Shown: positions 17,283 to 26,079, numbered from the stretch's first letter. The stretch: DNA of 37,486 nucleotides from Paracoccus sp. (in: a-proteobacteria) (GCA_030538425.1 JAUNTZ010000025.1:1-37486), one strand, 5' to 3'. Translations and numbers: made by a program. The notes: generated by a model not told the origin, from the letters alone.

Positions 17283-17862
17283 AGCCCTGATCCCCGCCCT
17301 TCTTCTGGCCGCGACTCCGGTCGTTGCTCAGGCACCTGCCGCGACCGATGGTCCCGGCCCCAATCTGGTGATCGAGGTTGCCGCCCATGACGGCACGCCC
17401 AAGGGCACCATCGTTCTGGACCTGTTCGCGGACAAGGCCCCGAACCATGTGGAACGCCTGACAACGCTCGCCCGTGACGGCGCCTATGATGGGGTCGTGT
17501 TCCACCGCGTGATCGCGGGCTTTATGGCGCAGACCGGCGATGTGCAGCATGGCCGCCGCGATGGCGACACGCAATTCGCGGGCATGGGCGGCTCGGACCT
17601 GCCGAACCTGCCGGCTGAATTCAACGATGTCTCGTTTCAGGCAGGCACCGTCGGCATGGCGCGTTCGCAGCATCCCGATAGCGCCAACAGCCAGTTTTTC
17701 ATCGACCTGGCCCCGGCAACCTTCCTTGACGGCCAATACACGGCGGTCGGCCAGCTGATCGAAGGCTGGGAGGTTCTGGAAAGCATCAAGACCGGCGATG
17801 AGGCCGCCAATGGCGCCGTCGCGGAGCCCGACTATATGGCCCGCGTCACGGTGGTTGAATAA
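17272..17862 (+). CDS. Exported cyclophilin (periplasmic peptidyl-prolyl isomerase)
   Basis: A second cyclophilin, 196 residues, with a clear signal peptide MFNKALIPALLLAATPVVAQ and cleavage near residue 20. Active-site motif FHRVIAGFMAQTGD and SANSQFFIDLAPATFLDGQY are preserved, so it is likely active in the periplasm on exported proteins, like E. coli PpiA. GAAGGTGG inside the end of ppiB is its ribosome-binding site; the 11-base overlap implies coupled translation. The pair looks like a tandem duplication with one copy retargeted to the periplasm. Confidence 0.95.
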   Translation: MFNKALIPALLLAATPVVAQAPAATDGPGPNLVIEVAAHDGTPKGTIVLDLFADKAPNHVERLTTLARDGAYDGVVFHRVIAGFMAQTGDVQHGRRDGDTQFAGMGGSDLPNLPAEFNDVSFQAGTVGMARSQHPDSANSQFFIDLAPATFLDGQYTAVGQLIEGWEVLESIKTGDEAANGAVAEPDYMARVTVVE

Positions 17863-17879
17863 TCACCCTGCCGACAGCG

Positions 17880-17930
17880 CCGGGGGCTGTCTGCCCCCGG
17901 ACCCCCGAGGATATTTCCCGACAAAAGACA
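17880..17930 (-). repeat. AAATATCCC extragenic repeat, copy A (inverted)
   Basis: Read on the minus strand it gives GTCTTTTGTCGGGAAATATC, then CTCGGGGG and a G/C hairpin. The hairpin is CCGGGGGC (17880-17887) with GCCCCCGG (17893-17900). It lacks the small middle hairpin of the other copies. It faces copy B across the hairpin at 17933-17963. Confidence 0.65.
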
Positions 17931-17932
17931 GC

Positions 17933-17963
17933 AAAGGCGCGCGGATCACCACCGCGCGCCTTT
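17933..17963. terminator. Bidirectional terminator between ppi and tyrS
   Basis: AAAGGCGCGCGG (17933-17944) and CCGCGCGCCTTT (17952-17963) are perfect 12-bp complements around a 7-nt loop. It lies between two convergent genes; T-runs are short on both sides. Confidence 0.75.
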
Positions 17964-18026
17964 CTTCTGTCTGCAAATATCCCGGGGGGAGAAACGCCGC
18001 TGGCGTTTTGGGGGGCAGCGCCCCCC
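17963..18026 (+). repeat. AAATATCCC extragenic repeat, copy B
   Basis: TCTTCTGTCTGCAAATATCC then CGGGGGG, followed by two hairpins: AACGCC-GCT-GGCGTT and GGGGGGC (18010-18016) with GCCCCCC (18020-18026). The same order of elements occurs at 31951-32020. Confidence 0.7.
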
Positions 18027-18033
18027 GGCCCGG

Positions 18034-19272
18034 TCAGCCGATCCGCAGCATCAGGTGCTTTTTCTTGCCGACCGAGACCTTCAGCCCCTCACCGATCAGG
18101 CCCGCATCGACCGTCATCTGCGGGTCGGTCACCGGCTCATTGTTCAGCCGCAGCCCGCCCTCGGCAATCAGGCGCTTGGCCTCTTTGCCAGAGGCTGTGA
18201 TGCCACTCTGGGCCAGCATCTGGACGACCGAAAGCGGCAGTGCCGTGGCGGCGATTGTCACGACCTGAAGATCGCCACCCGCGCCGCCCTGTTCGAACAC
18301 CTGACGCGCGGTGGCCTCGGCGCTTGCCGCGGCTTCGGCACCGTGCAGAAGCGTCGTCACCTCATTGGCCAGAATCACCTTGGCCGCGTTGATCTCGGAC
18401 CCCGACAGGGCGCCCAGACGCTCACATTCCGCGACCGGCAGCTCGGTATAGAGCTTCAGGAACCGGCCCACATCCGCATCGGTGGTATTGCGCCAGAACT
18501 GCCAGAACTCGTAAGGCGACAGCATTTCCGCGTTCAGCCATGTCGCGCCGCCCGCCGATTTGCCCATCTTGCGCCCGTCGCTGGTAGTCAAAAGCGGCGT
18601 GGTCAGCCCCCAGACCTCACGGTCAAGGACGCGGCGGGTCAGATCGACGCCATTGACGATATTGCCCCATTGATCCGAGCCGCCCATCTGCAAGGTAACG
18701 CCGTGGCGGCGGTAAAGCTCCAGAAAGTCATAGGCTTGCAGGATCATGTAGTTGAATTCAAGGAAGGACAGCGATTGCTCCCGGTCCAGCCGCGATTTGA
18801 CCGATTCGAAGGACAGCATCCGGTTGACGCTGAAATGCCGCCCGATGTCGCGCAGGAACTCAAGGTAATTCAGCCCGACCAGCCAGTCGGCATTGTTCAC
18901 CATCATCGCGCCATCCGCGCCGTAATCGAGATAGCGGGCAAAGACCTTTTGCATCCCGTCGATATTCGACTGGATCGCCGCATCGTCCAGCAGGGGGCGT
19001 TCATCGCTGCGGAAGGAGGGGTCCCCGATCTTCGTGGTGCCGCCGCCCATCAGCGTAACGGGTCGGTTGCCGGTTTTCTGGAACCACCGCAGCAGCATGA
19101 TATTCAGCAGATGCCCCACATGCAGCGACGCGGCGGTGGCGTCATAGCCGATATAAGCCGTCACCGGCCCGCTCAGCAGGGCTTCGTCAAGCGCCTGATA
19201 ATCGGTGCAATCGGCCAGAAAGCCGCGCTCGATCAGGATGCGCATGAAATCGGATTTGGCGTTGTAGGTCAT
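18034..19272 (-). CDS. tyrS: Tyrosyl-tRNA synthetase
   Basis: Class I aminoacyl-tRNA synthetase charging tRNA-Tyr. The 412-residue product has [20 protein letters not shown], where HVGH (51-54) is the HIGH motif, then [17 protein letters not shown] for tyrosine recognition. The KMSKS loop is [11 protein letters not shown]. An S4 RNA-binding domain closes the protein ([20 protein letters not shown]). The start at ATG 19270-19272 is favoured over upstream frame extensions because GGAAAC precedes it and TyrRS similarity begins there. It is divergent from anmK, with 58 bases between the starts. Confidence 0.97.
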   Translation of the reverse strand: MTYNAKSDFMRILIERGFLADCTDYQALDEALLSGPVTAYIGYDATAASLHVGHLLNIMLLRWFQKTGNRPVTLMGGGTTKIGDPSFRSDERPLLDDAAIQSNIDGMQKVFARYLDYGADGAMMVNNADWLVGLNYLEFLRDIGRHFSVNRMLSFESVKSRLDREQSLSFLEFNYMILQAYDFLELYRRHGVTLQMGGSDQWGNIVNGVDLTRRVLDREVWGLTTPLLTTSDGRKMGKSAGGATWLNAEMLSPYEFWQFWRNTTDADVGRFLKLYTELPVAECERLGALSGSEINAAKVILANEVTTLLHGAEAAASAEATARQVFEQGGAGGDLQVVTIAATALPLSVVQMLAQSGITASGKEAKRLIAEGGLRLNNEPVTDPQMTVDAGLIGEGLKVSVGKKKHLMLRIG

Positions 19273-19330
19273 CTCTGTTTCCTTTCCAATGCGGCGGATA
19301 TACCCAAGGGCAGGGAAAAGGAAAAGCACC

Positions 19331-20428
19331 ATGATCCTTGCGCTTGGCATGATGTCGGGAACCTCTCTGGACGGGGTGGACGCGGCCCTGATCGAGACCG
19401 ACGGCGAAGCCATCGCAGGCTTTGGCCGGTCGGATTACCGCGCCTATTGTGAGGCTGAGGGGGCCGCGCTGCACGCGGCCCTTGGCGCATGGCCCGGAGA
19501 CGGGCGCGTGGCCGGCGCTGCGGCAATCAGCGAGGCCGCGCATTCCGATCTTGCGGCGGCGTTCCCCGAGGCGCAGGTGATCGGCTATCACGGCCAGACC
19601 CTTGCCCATGATCCGCAGGGGCGCGGCACCCATCAGGCGGGATCGGGGGCGCGTCTGGCGCGGCTGACCGGGCGGAAGGTCGTCTGGGATTTTCGCACCG
19701 AGGATGTCCGGCAGGGCGGCGAAGGCGCGCCTTTGGTGCCGTTCTTTCACTGGGCTTGCGCGGATTGGGCGCGGCGCGCGGGGCGGCTTGATGGGCGCCC
19801 TGTTGCGTTTGTGAACCTCGGCGGGGTCGGCAATCTGACATGGGTGGACCCTGCCGCGCCCGATGCGGCCGCCCGCGGCGCCTGTCTGGCCTTTGACACC
19901 GGCCCCGCCAATGCGCCGATCAACGATCTGATGCGCGCGCGCGGCGCAGGCGCGCGGGATGAGGGCGGCGCATTGGCCGCGCAGGGCCGCGCGGATGAGG
20001 GGATCGTCGCGCGCTTTCTGGCGCATGACTATTTCGCCCGCATCCCGCCCAAATCGCTGGACCGCGACACCTTCGCGGACCTCTCGCGCGCGGTGGAGGC
20101 GCTGTCCCTTCCTGATGCGGCGGCAACGCTTGTGGCCGCGCTTGCGGCTGCGGTGGCGTCAAGCTGGCGCTTTCTTCCCGCGCCGCCCGCCCGCGTTCTG
20201 GTCTGCGGCGGCGGGCGTCACAACGCGGCGATCATGGGCGCGCTGCGGGCCGCCTTGCCCTGCCCCGTGGCCCCGGTCGAGGAGATCGGGCTGGACGGCG
20301 ATATGCTTGAGGCGCAGGCCTTCGGCTGGCTGGCGGTGCGCGTGCTGCGCGGCCTGCCGACATCCGGGCCGATGACCACCGGCGCGCCCGGCCCGGTCTG
20401 CGGCGGGCGGATCAGCTATCCGCGATAG
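19331..20428 (+). CDS. anmK: Anhydro-N-acetylmuramic acid kinase
   Basis: Phosphorylates and opens 1,6-anhydro-MurNAc during cell-wall recycling, giving MurNAc-6-phosphate. The 365-residue product has the ATP-binding [19 protein letters not shown]. Family motifs [58 protein letters not shown] and the C-terminal VCGGGRHN and [19 protein letters not shown] follow in order. AGGGAAAAGGAAAAG precedes ATG 19331. No mupP or murU homologue is nearby. The stop lies 6 bases from the convergent thioesterase stop. Confidence 0.96.
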   Translation: MILALGMMSGTSLDGVDAALIETDGEAIAGFGRSDYRAYCEAEGAALHAALGAWPGDGRVAGAAAISEAAHSDLAAAFPEAQVIGYHGQTLAHDPQGRGTHQAGSGARLARLTGRKVVWDFRTEDVRQGGEGAPLVPFFHWACADWARRAGRLDGRPVAFVNLGGVGNLTWVDPAAPDAAARGACLAFDTGPANAPINDLMRARGAGARDEGGALAAQGRADEGIVARFLAHDYFARIPPKSLDRDTFADLSRAVEALSLPDAAATLVAALAAAVASSWRFLPAPPARVLVCGGGRHNAAIMGALRAALPCPVAPVEEIGLDGDMLEAQAFGWLAVRVLRGLPTSGPMTTGAPGPVCGGRISYPR

Positions 20429-20434
20429 TCCCCG

Positions 20435-20938
20435 CTACCGCCCCGGCGGCATCAGAAAATGCGCGGTGGCTTGCGCGAAGAGGCGGGCGCGGTTGTCCTG
20501 CCAAGCCTCGACATGGACCGAGGCATAGCGCCGCCCTGAACGCACCACCCGCGCCCGCGCATAGGCATCGCGCGGCAGGCCCGAGCGCAGGTAATCCACC
20601 GTGAAATCAATCGTCTTGGGCAGGCGCGGCAGCGAATCGGGCACGGCGGCATCGGGGGCGATGCGGCCCGATTCCAGATCCTCCCACATTGCGGACCATG
20701 ACAGCTCCACCATCGCGGCGGTTTCCAGAAAGGCCGCCGTCGCGCCGCCATGGATCGCGGGCAGAAACGGGTTCCCGATCAGCTTTTCGTCAAAGGGCAT
20801 GGTCGCGGTCAGCTCATCCCCGCGCCGCTCGAACCGCAGGCCAAGCCAACGGATATAGGGGACGCTGTCGACAAGGGCGCGCAGGGCGGCGTCACGGCGC
20901 GACTTGATCTGGTGCAGCGGCTCGTTGCGGTCGGCCAT
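20435..20938 (-). CDS. PaaI-family hot-dog thioesterase
   Basis: Likely acyl-CoA thioesterase of the PaaI / DUF4442-like hot-dog group; substrate unknown. The 167-residue product has the hot-dog helix signature LPAIHGGATAAFLETAAMVE, with HGG as the usual active-site neighbourhood, then KTIDFTVDYLRSGLPRDAYA and VHVEAWQDNRARLFAQATAHF. It sits 3 bases after a second hot-dog gene and next to the MerR/acyl-CoA catabolic genes, which suggests a role in clearing acyl-CoA intermediates. Confidence 0.88.
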   Translation of the reverse strand: MADRNEPLHQIKSRRDAALRALVDSVPYIRWLGLRFERRGDELTATMPFDEKLIGNPFLPAIHGGATAAFLETAAMVELSWSAMWEDLESGRIAPDAAVPDSLPRLPKTIDFTVDYLRSGLPRDAYARARVVRSGRRYASVHVEAWQDNRARLFAQATAHFLMPPGR

Positions 20939-20941
20939 GGC

Positions 20942-21391
20942 TTACCTCTCGACCGTGAAGGCGCCGGTCGCGGTGGCCACCGGATTGCCGCTGTCATCAT
21001 CCATCGCCACCGCCCGCACAAAGGCGACCGAGCGGGTGATATGATAGCAGGTCGCCTGCGCCCGGATCCGCTGGCCGCTTGTCGCCGCGCGCATATAGTC
21101 GATGCGCAGGTCGATCGTCGCGGTGACGCGCGGCGCGGACGGATGCGACAGCACCGCCGCCCCGCTGCATGTGTCCATCAGCGCCGAGACAACGCCGCCA
21201 TGGATCACCCCGCTGCGCGGATCGCCGACGAAATCGGGGCTCCAGCCCATCGACAGCTCAGCCTCACCTGCGCCCACGCGGTCAAGCTGCATGCCAAGCG
21301 CGGTCGCATGGGGAATCGCCTCGATGAATTGGCGGGCGATGCGGGTGCGGGTGTCGTCACCGGCGGGCGCGTCTTCTGGGCTGTCCTGCAT
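20942..21391 (-). CDS. PaaI-family hot-dog thioesterase
   Basis: Second thioesterase of 149 residues with core motifs [39 protein letters not shown] and [20 protein letters not shown], and end [15 protein letters not shown] 21389-21391 is preferred: AGAGG precedes it and the similarity begins after it; the frame is open 27 codons further upstream. It is first of a two-gene minus-strand operon and divergent from the first MerR gene, sharing an intergenic region that holds a CGTCA-N3-TGACG dyad. The two hot-dog proteins may form a heteromer or have different chain-length preferences. Confidence 0.88.
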   Translation of the reverse strand: MQDSPEDAPAGDDTRTRIARQFIEAIPHATALGMQLDRVGAGEAELSMGWSPDFVGDPRSGVIHGGVVSALMDTCSGAAVLSHPSAPRVTATIDLRIDYMRAATSGQRIRAQATCYHITRSVAFVRAVAMDDDSGNPVATATGAFTVER

Positions 21392-21466
21392 AGGGCCTCT
21401 CTGCTGCTTTGTCTCTGGCGTAACCCGCTTGCGACAATCCGGCAAGAGCGGTGCAATTAACCTATA

Positions 21467-21479
21467 CGTCACCTTGACG
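21467..21479. promoter_or_regulatory. CGTCA-CCT-TGACG dyad, candidate MerR operator
   Basis: Perfect 5-bp inverted repeat with a 3-bp spacer in the divergent region between the thioesterase operon and merR1. A promoter for merR1 could follow: TTGATG (21481-21486), 17 bp, TAGTCT (21504-21509). LiuR/AcuR-like MerR regulators of acyl-CoA catabolism bind ACGT-centred palindromes; assignment here is inference. Confidence 0.4.
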
Positions 21480-21539
21480 GTTGATGCGACGGCGCGGGCG
21501 CACTAGTCTTGGGGCGCCTGTATTCAAAGGGTGGCCTTC

Positions 21540-21920
21540 ATGCCGAATTCTGAAAAGCTGAATTTCAAGGAAATGTGCGCGCGTTTCGACGTCACGCCGC
21601 GCACCTTGCGTTATTACGAATATATTGAATTGCTGAGACCTGAAAAACAGGGCCGCGCGCGGTTTTATGGCCCGCGTGAGATCGCCCGCATGATGCTGAT
21701 CCTGCGCGGCAGACGCTGGGGTTTCAGCCTTGAGACGATCCGCCGATGGCTTGAGATCTACGACCGCAAGGGCACGCGTGAGCAATATGAGGTCTGGGTC
21801 GGCTATGCCAACCGCCAGCTGGAGGTGCTGGAACAACAGCGGCAGGAGTTGGACCAGATCATCGCCGAGCTGAAAGAGAACCGCGACGAGACCGCGGATA
21901 TTCTGCGCAAGATGGTCTGA
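21540..21920 (+). CDS. MerR-family regulator 1 (acyl-CoA catabolism locus)
   Basis: A 126-residue MerR protein. The winged helix-turn-helix is FKEMCARFDVTPRTLRYYEY with wing GRARFYGPREIARMMLILRG, followed by RWGFSLETIRRWLEIYD and a dimerisation coiled coil (about 85-120, rich in Gln/Glu/Leu). It has no cysteine cluster for metal or redox sensing. Context with thioesterases and beta-oxidation genes suggests an acyl-CoA or fatty-acid signal, as for LiuR-type MerR proteins. ATG 21540 is chosen with AAAGGG at a suitable distance; GTG 21531 is an alternative. It is roughly half identical in its DNA-binding part to the next MerR gene. Confidence 0.9.
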   Translation: MPNSEKLNFKEMCARFDVTPRTLRYYEYIELLRPEKQGRARFYGPREIARMMLILRGRRWGFSLETIRRWLEIYDRKGTREQYEVWVGYANRQLEVLEQQRQELDQIIAELKENRDETADILRKMV

Positions 21921-22007
21921 TCACGGCAAGCCGGTGATCTGGCGGGACATTCTGCCGGGCGCGGCGATGGCTTTGCGGGAATTGTCGATTATGACGCAAC
22001 GTCCCGC

Positions 22008-22022
22008 TTACGCGAACGTCAA
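22008..22022. promoter_or_regulatory. Imperfect TTACG/CGTCAA dyad before merR2
   Basis: TTACGCGAACGTCAA is an imperfect palindrome of two ACG-type half-sites in the 174-base gap between the two merR genes. It shares TGACG/CGTCA half-sites with the dyad before merR1, so both may be bound by the same regulator. Evidence is pattern only. Confidence 0.35.
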
Positions 22023-22094
22023 CTTTATGCATGATGAACCCAACCGGGACGGGAGGCCCGCGCCCCCGGCCCCGCTCAACAGACGGGTTCACTC

Positions 22095-22493
22095 ATGTCC
22101 GACGACGTTCTGACCATCCGCCAGATGTGCGACCGCTATGAGGTCACGCCGCGCACTTTGCGGTTTTACGAATCGCGCGAACTTATCTCGCCCGAGCGGC
22201 GCGGCCAGCATCGCTATTATGACAAGACCGACCGCGCGCGGCTGACACTGATCCTGCGTGGCAAGCGCTTCGGCTTCAGCCTTGAGGAAATCCGGCAATT
22301 GCTGGAGCTTTATGACCCGCGTGAGGAAAACATCACCCAGATCGGCGCCACGATCGAGACGGCAAGGCTGCGGCTGGCCGACATGATCCGGCAGCGTGAG
22401 GAACTGGGCGATGCGATTGAGGAACTGAGTTTGCAGATCGACGAGGCGCAGCAGGTGCTGAACCGGCTGAGCGGCGCCTCGGCCGCTGAATGA
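22095..22493 (+). CDS. MerR-family regulator 2 (acyl-CoA catabolism locus)
   Basis: A 132-residue MerR protein with DNA-binding domain IRQMCDRYEVTPRTLRFYES, wing RGQHRYYDKTDRARLTLILR, then KRFGFSLEEIRQLLELYD. A C-terminal coiled coil (about 80-125) follows. No cysteines are present, so a small-molecule or acyl-CoA ligand is more likely than a metal. It is paralogous to MerR 1, with VTPRTLR and GFSLE-IR shared exactly. It lies directly before the acyl-CoA dehydrogenase gene and probably controls it. The stop codon is the first unit of an 11-bp tandem repeat. Confidence 0.92.
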   Translation: MSDDVLTIRQMCDRYEVTPRTLRFYESRELISPERRGQHRYYDKTDRARLTLILRGKRFGFSLEEIRQLLELYDPREENITQIGATIETARLRLADMIRQREELGDAIEELSLQIDEAQQVLNRLSGASAAE

Positions 22494-22534
22494 CCACCGA
22501 ATAACCACCGATTAACCACAGAATAACAGGGAAC
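22491..22534 (+). repeat. Four tandem 11-bp units placing stops in all frames
   Basis: Units are TGACCACCGAA (22491), TAACCACCGAT (22502), TAACCACAGAA (22513) and the decayed TAACAGGGAAC (22524). Each begins with a stop codon. Because 11 is not a multiple of 3, successive stops at 22491, 22502, 22513 and 22524 fall in all three frames. The last unit carries the AGGGAA ribosome-binding site of the next gene. Confidence 0.8.
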
Positions 22535-22538
22535 GCCC

Positions 22539-24314
22539 ATGCCGATCTATCACGCCCCCGTCGCCGATATGCAGTTCATCCTGCATGACGTTCTGGACAT
22601 CACAGCCTCGGGCCTTGAGGGCCATGATGAGCTGGACCGTGACTTTACCGAAGCCGTGCTGGACGCGGCGGGCAAGCTAGCCTCTGAGGTGCTGGCGCCC
22701 CTGAACGTGGTGGGCGACCAAGAGGGCTGCGTGCTGGAGAACGGCGTCGTGCGCACGCCGAAAGGCTTTGACCGCGCCTTCGAGGCGATGAAGGAAGGCG
22801 GCTGGACCGCGCTTGACTGCGACCCCGAATATGGCGGGCAAGGCATGCCCTATATCATGGGGTTGGCCACGGGTGAGATGTTTGTCTCGGCCAATATGGC
22901 GTTCAACATGTATCAGGGCCTGACCCATGGCGCCTATTCCGCGATCCACGCCCATGGCACGGATGAGCAAAAGGCGATGTATCTGCCGAAAATGGTGTCC
23001 TGCGACTGGACCGGCACGATGAACCTGACTGAGCCCCATTGCGGCACCGATCTGGGCATGTTGCGCACCCGCGCCGAGCCGCAGGAAGACGGCAGCTATG
23101 CCATCACCGGCCAAAAGATCTTCATCTCGGCGGGCGATCACGATCTGGCCGAAAACGTCATCCATCTGGTTCTTGCCAAGGCCCCCGGCGGCGGTGAGGG
23201 CACCAAAGGCATCAGCCTGTTCATCGTGCCGAAGTTTCTGGTCAATGAGGACGGCTCGCTTGGCGAACGCAACGGCGTCTCGGTCGGCAATATCGAACAC
23301 AAGATGGGGATTCACGGCAATTCCACCTGCGTGATGAACTATGACGGGGCGAAAGGCTGGCTTCTGGGCGATCTCCACAAGGGGATGCGGGCCATGTTCA
23401 CGATGATGAACGAGGCGCGGATGGGCGTCGGCCTGCAAGGCTATGCGGTGGCCGTCCCCGCCTATCAGAACGCCGTGGAATATGCCAAGGACCGGTTGCA
23501 AGGCCGCGCCGTGACCGGGGCTGAAAACCCGAACGGTCCCGCCGATCCGCTGATCGTGCATCCCGATATTCGCCGTTCGCTGATGGATCAGAAATCGTTT
23601 CTGGAAGGCGCGCGGATGCTGGCCTTCTGGGGCGCGCATCTGATCGACCGCTCGCACCGGGCGAATGACGCGGATGCCGAGGGGCTGATCTCGCTGTTGA
23701 CGCCGGTCATCAAGGGGTTCCTGACCGACAAGGGCTTCGATACGGCGGTTCTGGCGCAGCAGGTTTACGGCGGCCACGGCTATATCGAGGAACATGGCAT
23801 GAGCCAGTTCGTCCGCGATGCCCGCATCACCATGATCTATGAAGGCGCGAACGGCGTTCAGGCGCTTGACCTCGTGGGCCGCAAGCTGGCGGCGGATGGC
23901 GGCAAGCACGTCATGGCCTTCTTCGAGATGGTCAAGGGCTTCTGCAAGGAACATGGCGACGGCCCGCTGGCGCAGGATTTCATCGCTCCGCTGAAAGCCG
24001 CCTCCAAGGATCTGCAAGCCGCCGGCATGTTCTTCATGGAGCGCGGGATGAAGAACCCCAATGACGCGCTGTCGGGGTCGTATGATTTCATGCACCTGTT
24101 CGGCCATACGGTGCTTGGCCTGATGTGGGCGCGCATGGCGGTGGCCGCACAGGCCGCGCTTGATGCGGGCCAGGGCGACCGCGCGTTCTATGAAACCAAG
24201 CTGGCCACCGGCCGCTATTACATGGCACGGCAATTGCCGATGACCGCCACCCATCTGGCCCGCATCCAGTCCGGCGCGGCCCCGGTCATGGCGCTGTCGG
24301 CAGAGCAGTTCTGA
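22539..24314 (+). CDS. Long-form acyl-CoA dehydrogenase (DmdC/FadE-like)
   Basis: FAD-dependent alpha,beta-dehydrogenation of an acyl-CoA. At 591 residues it belongs to the long acyl-CoA dehydrogenases with an extra C-terminal domain, the group containing 3-methylmercaptopropionyl-CoA dehydrogenase DmdC and related FadE-like enzymes. Motifs are [80 protein letters not shown] and the catalytic glutamate in [18 protein letters not shown] (Glu435). No DmdB or DmdD is adjacent, whereas a thiolase and a FadB/J enzyme follow, so ordinary fatty-acid oxidation is at least as likely as sulfur-compound degradation. AGGGAA precedes the ATG. Confidence 0.92.
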   Translation: MPIYHAPVADMQFILHDVLDITASGLEGHDELDRDFTEAVLDAAGKLASEVLAPLNVVGDQEGCVLENGVVRTPKGFDRAFEAMKEGGWTALDCDPEYGGQGMPYIMGLATGEMFVSANMAFNMYQGLTHGAYSAIHAHGTDEQKAMYLPKMVSCDWTGTMNLTEPHCGTDLGMLRTRAEPQEDGSYAITGQKIFISAGDHDLAENVIHLVLAKAPGGGEGTKGISLFIVPKFLVNEDGSLGERNGVSVGNIEHKMGIHGNSTCVMNYDGAKGWLLGDLHKGMRAMFTMMNEARMGVGLQGYAVAVPAYQNAVEYAKDRLQGRAVTGAENPNGPADPLIVHPDIRRSLMDQKSFLEGARMLAFWGAHLIDRSHRANDADAEGLISLLTPVIKGFLTDKGFDTAVLAQQVYGGHGYIEEHGMSQFVRDARITMIYEGANGVQALDLVGRKLAADGGKHVMAFFEMVKGFCKEHGDGPLAQDFIAPLKAASKDLQAAGMFFMERGMKNPNDALSGSYDFMHLFGHTVLGLMWARMAVAAQAALDAGQGDRAFYETKLATGRYYMARQLPMTATHLARIQSGAAPVMALSAEQF

Positions 24315-24371
24315 GCCATGCCGAACCACCCCGCCCCTTTTGCAACCATGCACCCCGACGCCCTGTCGGCA

Positions 24372-24394
24372 GGGTATTTGGGTGATGAAGAAGG
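24372..24394 (+). repeat. Left arm of a 23-bp inverted repeat
   Basis: GGGTATTTGGGTGATGAAGA then AGG. It matches the reverse complement of 24572-24594 at 21 of 23 positions. The tail resembles the TTCTTCTGTC end of the AAATATCCC repeat family. Confidence 0.7.
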
Positions 24395-24571
24395 GGCGGG
24401 AGTGGGCACGGATGCGCTACATCACCGCAAAGCGGGTCGGACCCCGATCCACGCGCGGCCAGAAGCATCAATGGCGCGAACCGGGGCCTTCTCCATCAGC
24501 GGCCATCGGCTCCCCAGCCTGTTCCGCGCCTCTGGTTCTGGCACAAAAACCTTAACAAAATCTGAACCCGG

Positions 24572-24594
24572 CCTTCTTCATCACAAAAATACCC
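24572..24594 (-). repeat. Right arm of a 23-bp inverted repeat
   Basis: CCTTCTTCATCACAAAAATA then CCC, complementary to 24372-24394 apart from two bases. The arms are 177 bases apart. Confidence 0.7.
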
Positions 24595-24599
24595 GGCGT

Positions 24600-24657
24600 G
24601 GTGGCCAAGGTGTGCATGGGCTCAGGGGACGCGACCCCGCGCCGGGCCTTGGCCACC
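24600..24657. other. Structured element: 11-bp perfect stem with branched loop
   Basis: GGTGGCCAAGG (24600-24610) pairs with CCTTGGCCACC (24647-24657). The 36-nt loop has its own GGGG/CCCC stem. It begins 6 bases after the 23-bp inverted-repeat arm. It does not match a riboswitch class I can recognise; it could be a terminator-like, cruciform or RNA-processing structure. Confidence 0.45.
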
Positions 24658-24867
24658 CACCGCGTTACAATTCTGAAAGCAGGATGAATGAGTATTTTTA
24701 CACAAATCCCCGCGACCCTGCTTCCCCCGAACGCGGCTCACGCCGTCGTCCTGGCTTATCCCGATCTTCCGGGGTCTGAGCATTCCTGCGATCTTTGATG
24801 ACAGCAGGCTCACCCCCGTCCACTGAACGGCGCGCCACGGCGCGCAGCCGCCCCAACAGGAGGAACT

Positions 24868-26079
24868 ATGTCTGACGCCTATATCTACGACGCCGCCCGC
24901 ACGCCGCGCGGCAAGGGCCGCCCGGATGGCAGCCTGCACGAAGTCACCTCGCTGGCGCTCTCGGCGCGGCTTTTGAACGCGGTGAAAGAGCGCAACAACC
25001 TGACCGGCCATGCGGTCGAGGATGTGATCTGGGGCAATGTGACCCAGGTCAAGGAACAGGGCGGCTGCCTTGCCCGCTCCGCCGTGCTGGCCTCGCAGCT
25101 TGACGAAAGCATCCCCGGCCTCTCGATCAACCGTTTCTGCGCCTCCGGGATGGAGGCGGTGAACCTTGCCGCCAATCAGGTGCGTGGCGGTGCCGGTCAG
25201 GCTTATATCGCGGGCGGCGTGGAAATGATGGGCCGCGTGGCCATGGGCAGCGACGGGGCCGCGATTGCGGTTGATCCCAGCCTGACCTTCCCGACCTATT
25301 TCGTCCCGCAAGGCATCAGCGCCGATATCATCGCCACCGAATACGGTTTCACACGCGAACAGGCGGACACTCTGGCCGTGGAATCGCAGCGCCGCGCGGC
25401 AAAGGCGTGGGAGGAGAACCGTTTCGCCAAGTCCATCGTGCCGGTGATCGACCAGAACGGCCTGACCATCCTTGAGCGCGACGAATATATGCGCCCCGGC
25501 ACCACGGTCGAGGATCTGGCGAAGCTCAAGCCCAGCTTCAAGGAAATGGGCGAGGTCATGCCCGGTTTCGACAAGGTGGCGATGCTGAAATATCCGCATC
25601 TGGCCGCGATTAATCACATCCACCACGCAGGCAATTCCTCGGGCATCGTGGATGGCGCCGCCGCCGTGCTGATCGGGAACGAGGCCTTCGGCAAGGCCCA
25701 CGGTCTACGCCCCCGCGCGCGCATCCGCGCCACCGCCAAGATCGGCACCGATCCGACGATCATGCTGACCGGCCCGGTGCCCGTCACCGAGAAAATCCTG
25801 CGCGACAGCGGCATATCGATCAGCGACATTGACCTGTTCGAGGTCAACGAAGCCTTTGCCTCGGTCGTGCTGCGCTTCATGCAGGCGTTTGACGTGTCGC
25901 CTGACAAGGTCAACGTCAATGGCGGCGCCATGGCCATGGGCCATCCGCTTGGCGCAACCGGCGCCATCATCATTGGCACCCTGCTGGACGAGCTTGAACG
26001 GCGCGACCTGTCCACCGGGCTGGCGACACTTTGCATCGCGTCCGGTATGGGCGCGGCCACCATCATCGAGCGCGTCTGA
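24868..26079 (+). CDS. fadA: Acetyl-CoA C-acyltransferase (thiolase)
   Basis: Thiolytic cleavage of 3-ketoacyl-CoA, the last step of beta-oxidation. The 403-residue product has the acyl-accepting cysteine in INRFCASGMEAVNLAANQVR (Cys91), then HIHHAGNSSGIVDGAAAVLI, the FEVNEAFASV loop, the His motif NVNGGAMAMGHPLGATGAI and the second cysteine in LCIASGMGAATIIERV (Cys389). An excellent AGGAGG ribosome-binding site precedes the ATG. It lies 11 bases before the multifunctional enzyme gene, so the two form an operon and probably a trifunctional-type complex. A biosynthetic acetoacetyl-CoA thiolase is less likely given the partner. Confidence 0.95.
   Translation: MSDAYIYDAARTPRGKGRPDGSLHEVTSLALSARLLNAVKERNNLTGHAVEDVIWGNVTQVKEQGGCLARSAVLASQLDESIPGLSINRFCASGMEAVNLAANQVRGGAGQAYIAGGVEMMGRVAMGSDGAAIAVDPSLTFPTYFVPQGISADIIATEYGFTREQADTLAVESQRRAAKAWEENRFAKSIVPVIDQNGLTILERDEYMRPGTTVEDLAKLKPSFKEMGEVMPGFDKVAMLKYPHLAAINHIHHAGNSSGIVDGAAAVLIGNEAFGKAHGLRPRARIRATAKIGTDPTIMLTGPVPVTEKILRDSGISISDIDLFEVNEAFASVVLRFMQAFDVSPDKVNVNGGAMAMGHPLGATGAIIIGTLLDELERRDLSTGLATLCIASGMGAATIIERV

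Larger units (their letters stand above)
24315..24867. other. 553-bp spacer with inverted repeats between dehydrogenase and thiolase genes
   Basis: No convincing gene. An open frame crosses most of it (24318-24779) but reads as Arg/Pro/Gly/His-rich sequence without a family and without a good ribosome-binding site. The region holds a 23-bp inverted-repeat pair (24372-24394 and 24572-24594) and an 11-bp perfect hairpin (24600-24657). The thiolase ribosome-binding site AGGAGG is at its end. A promoter for fadA-fadB is expected here but was not identified. Confidence 0.55.

Noticed and set aside
24318-24779. 153-codon frame between the dehydrogenase and thiolase genes
   Set aside because: It crosses inverted repeats and a hairpin, has Arg/Pro/His-rich composition and lacks family similarity; treated as chance.
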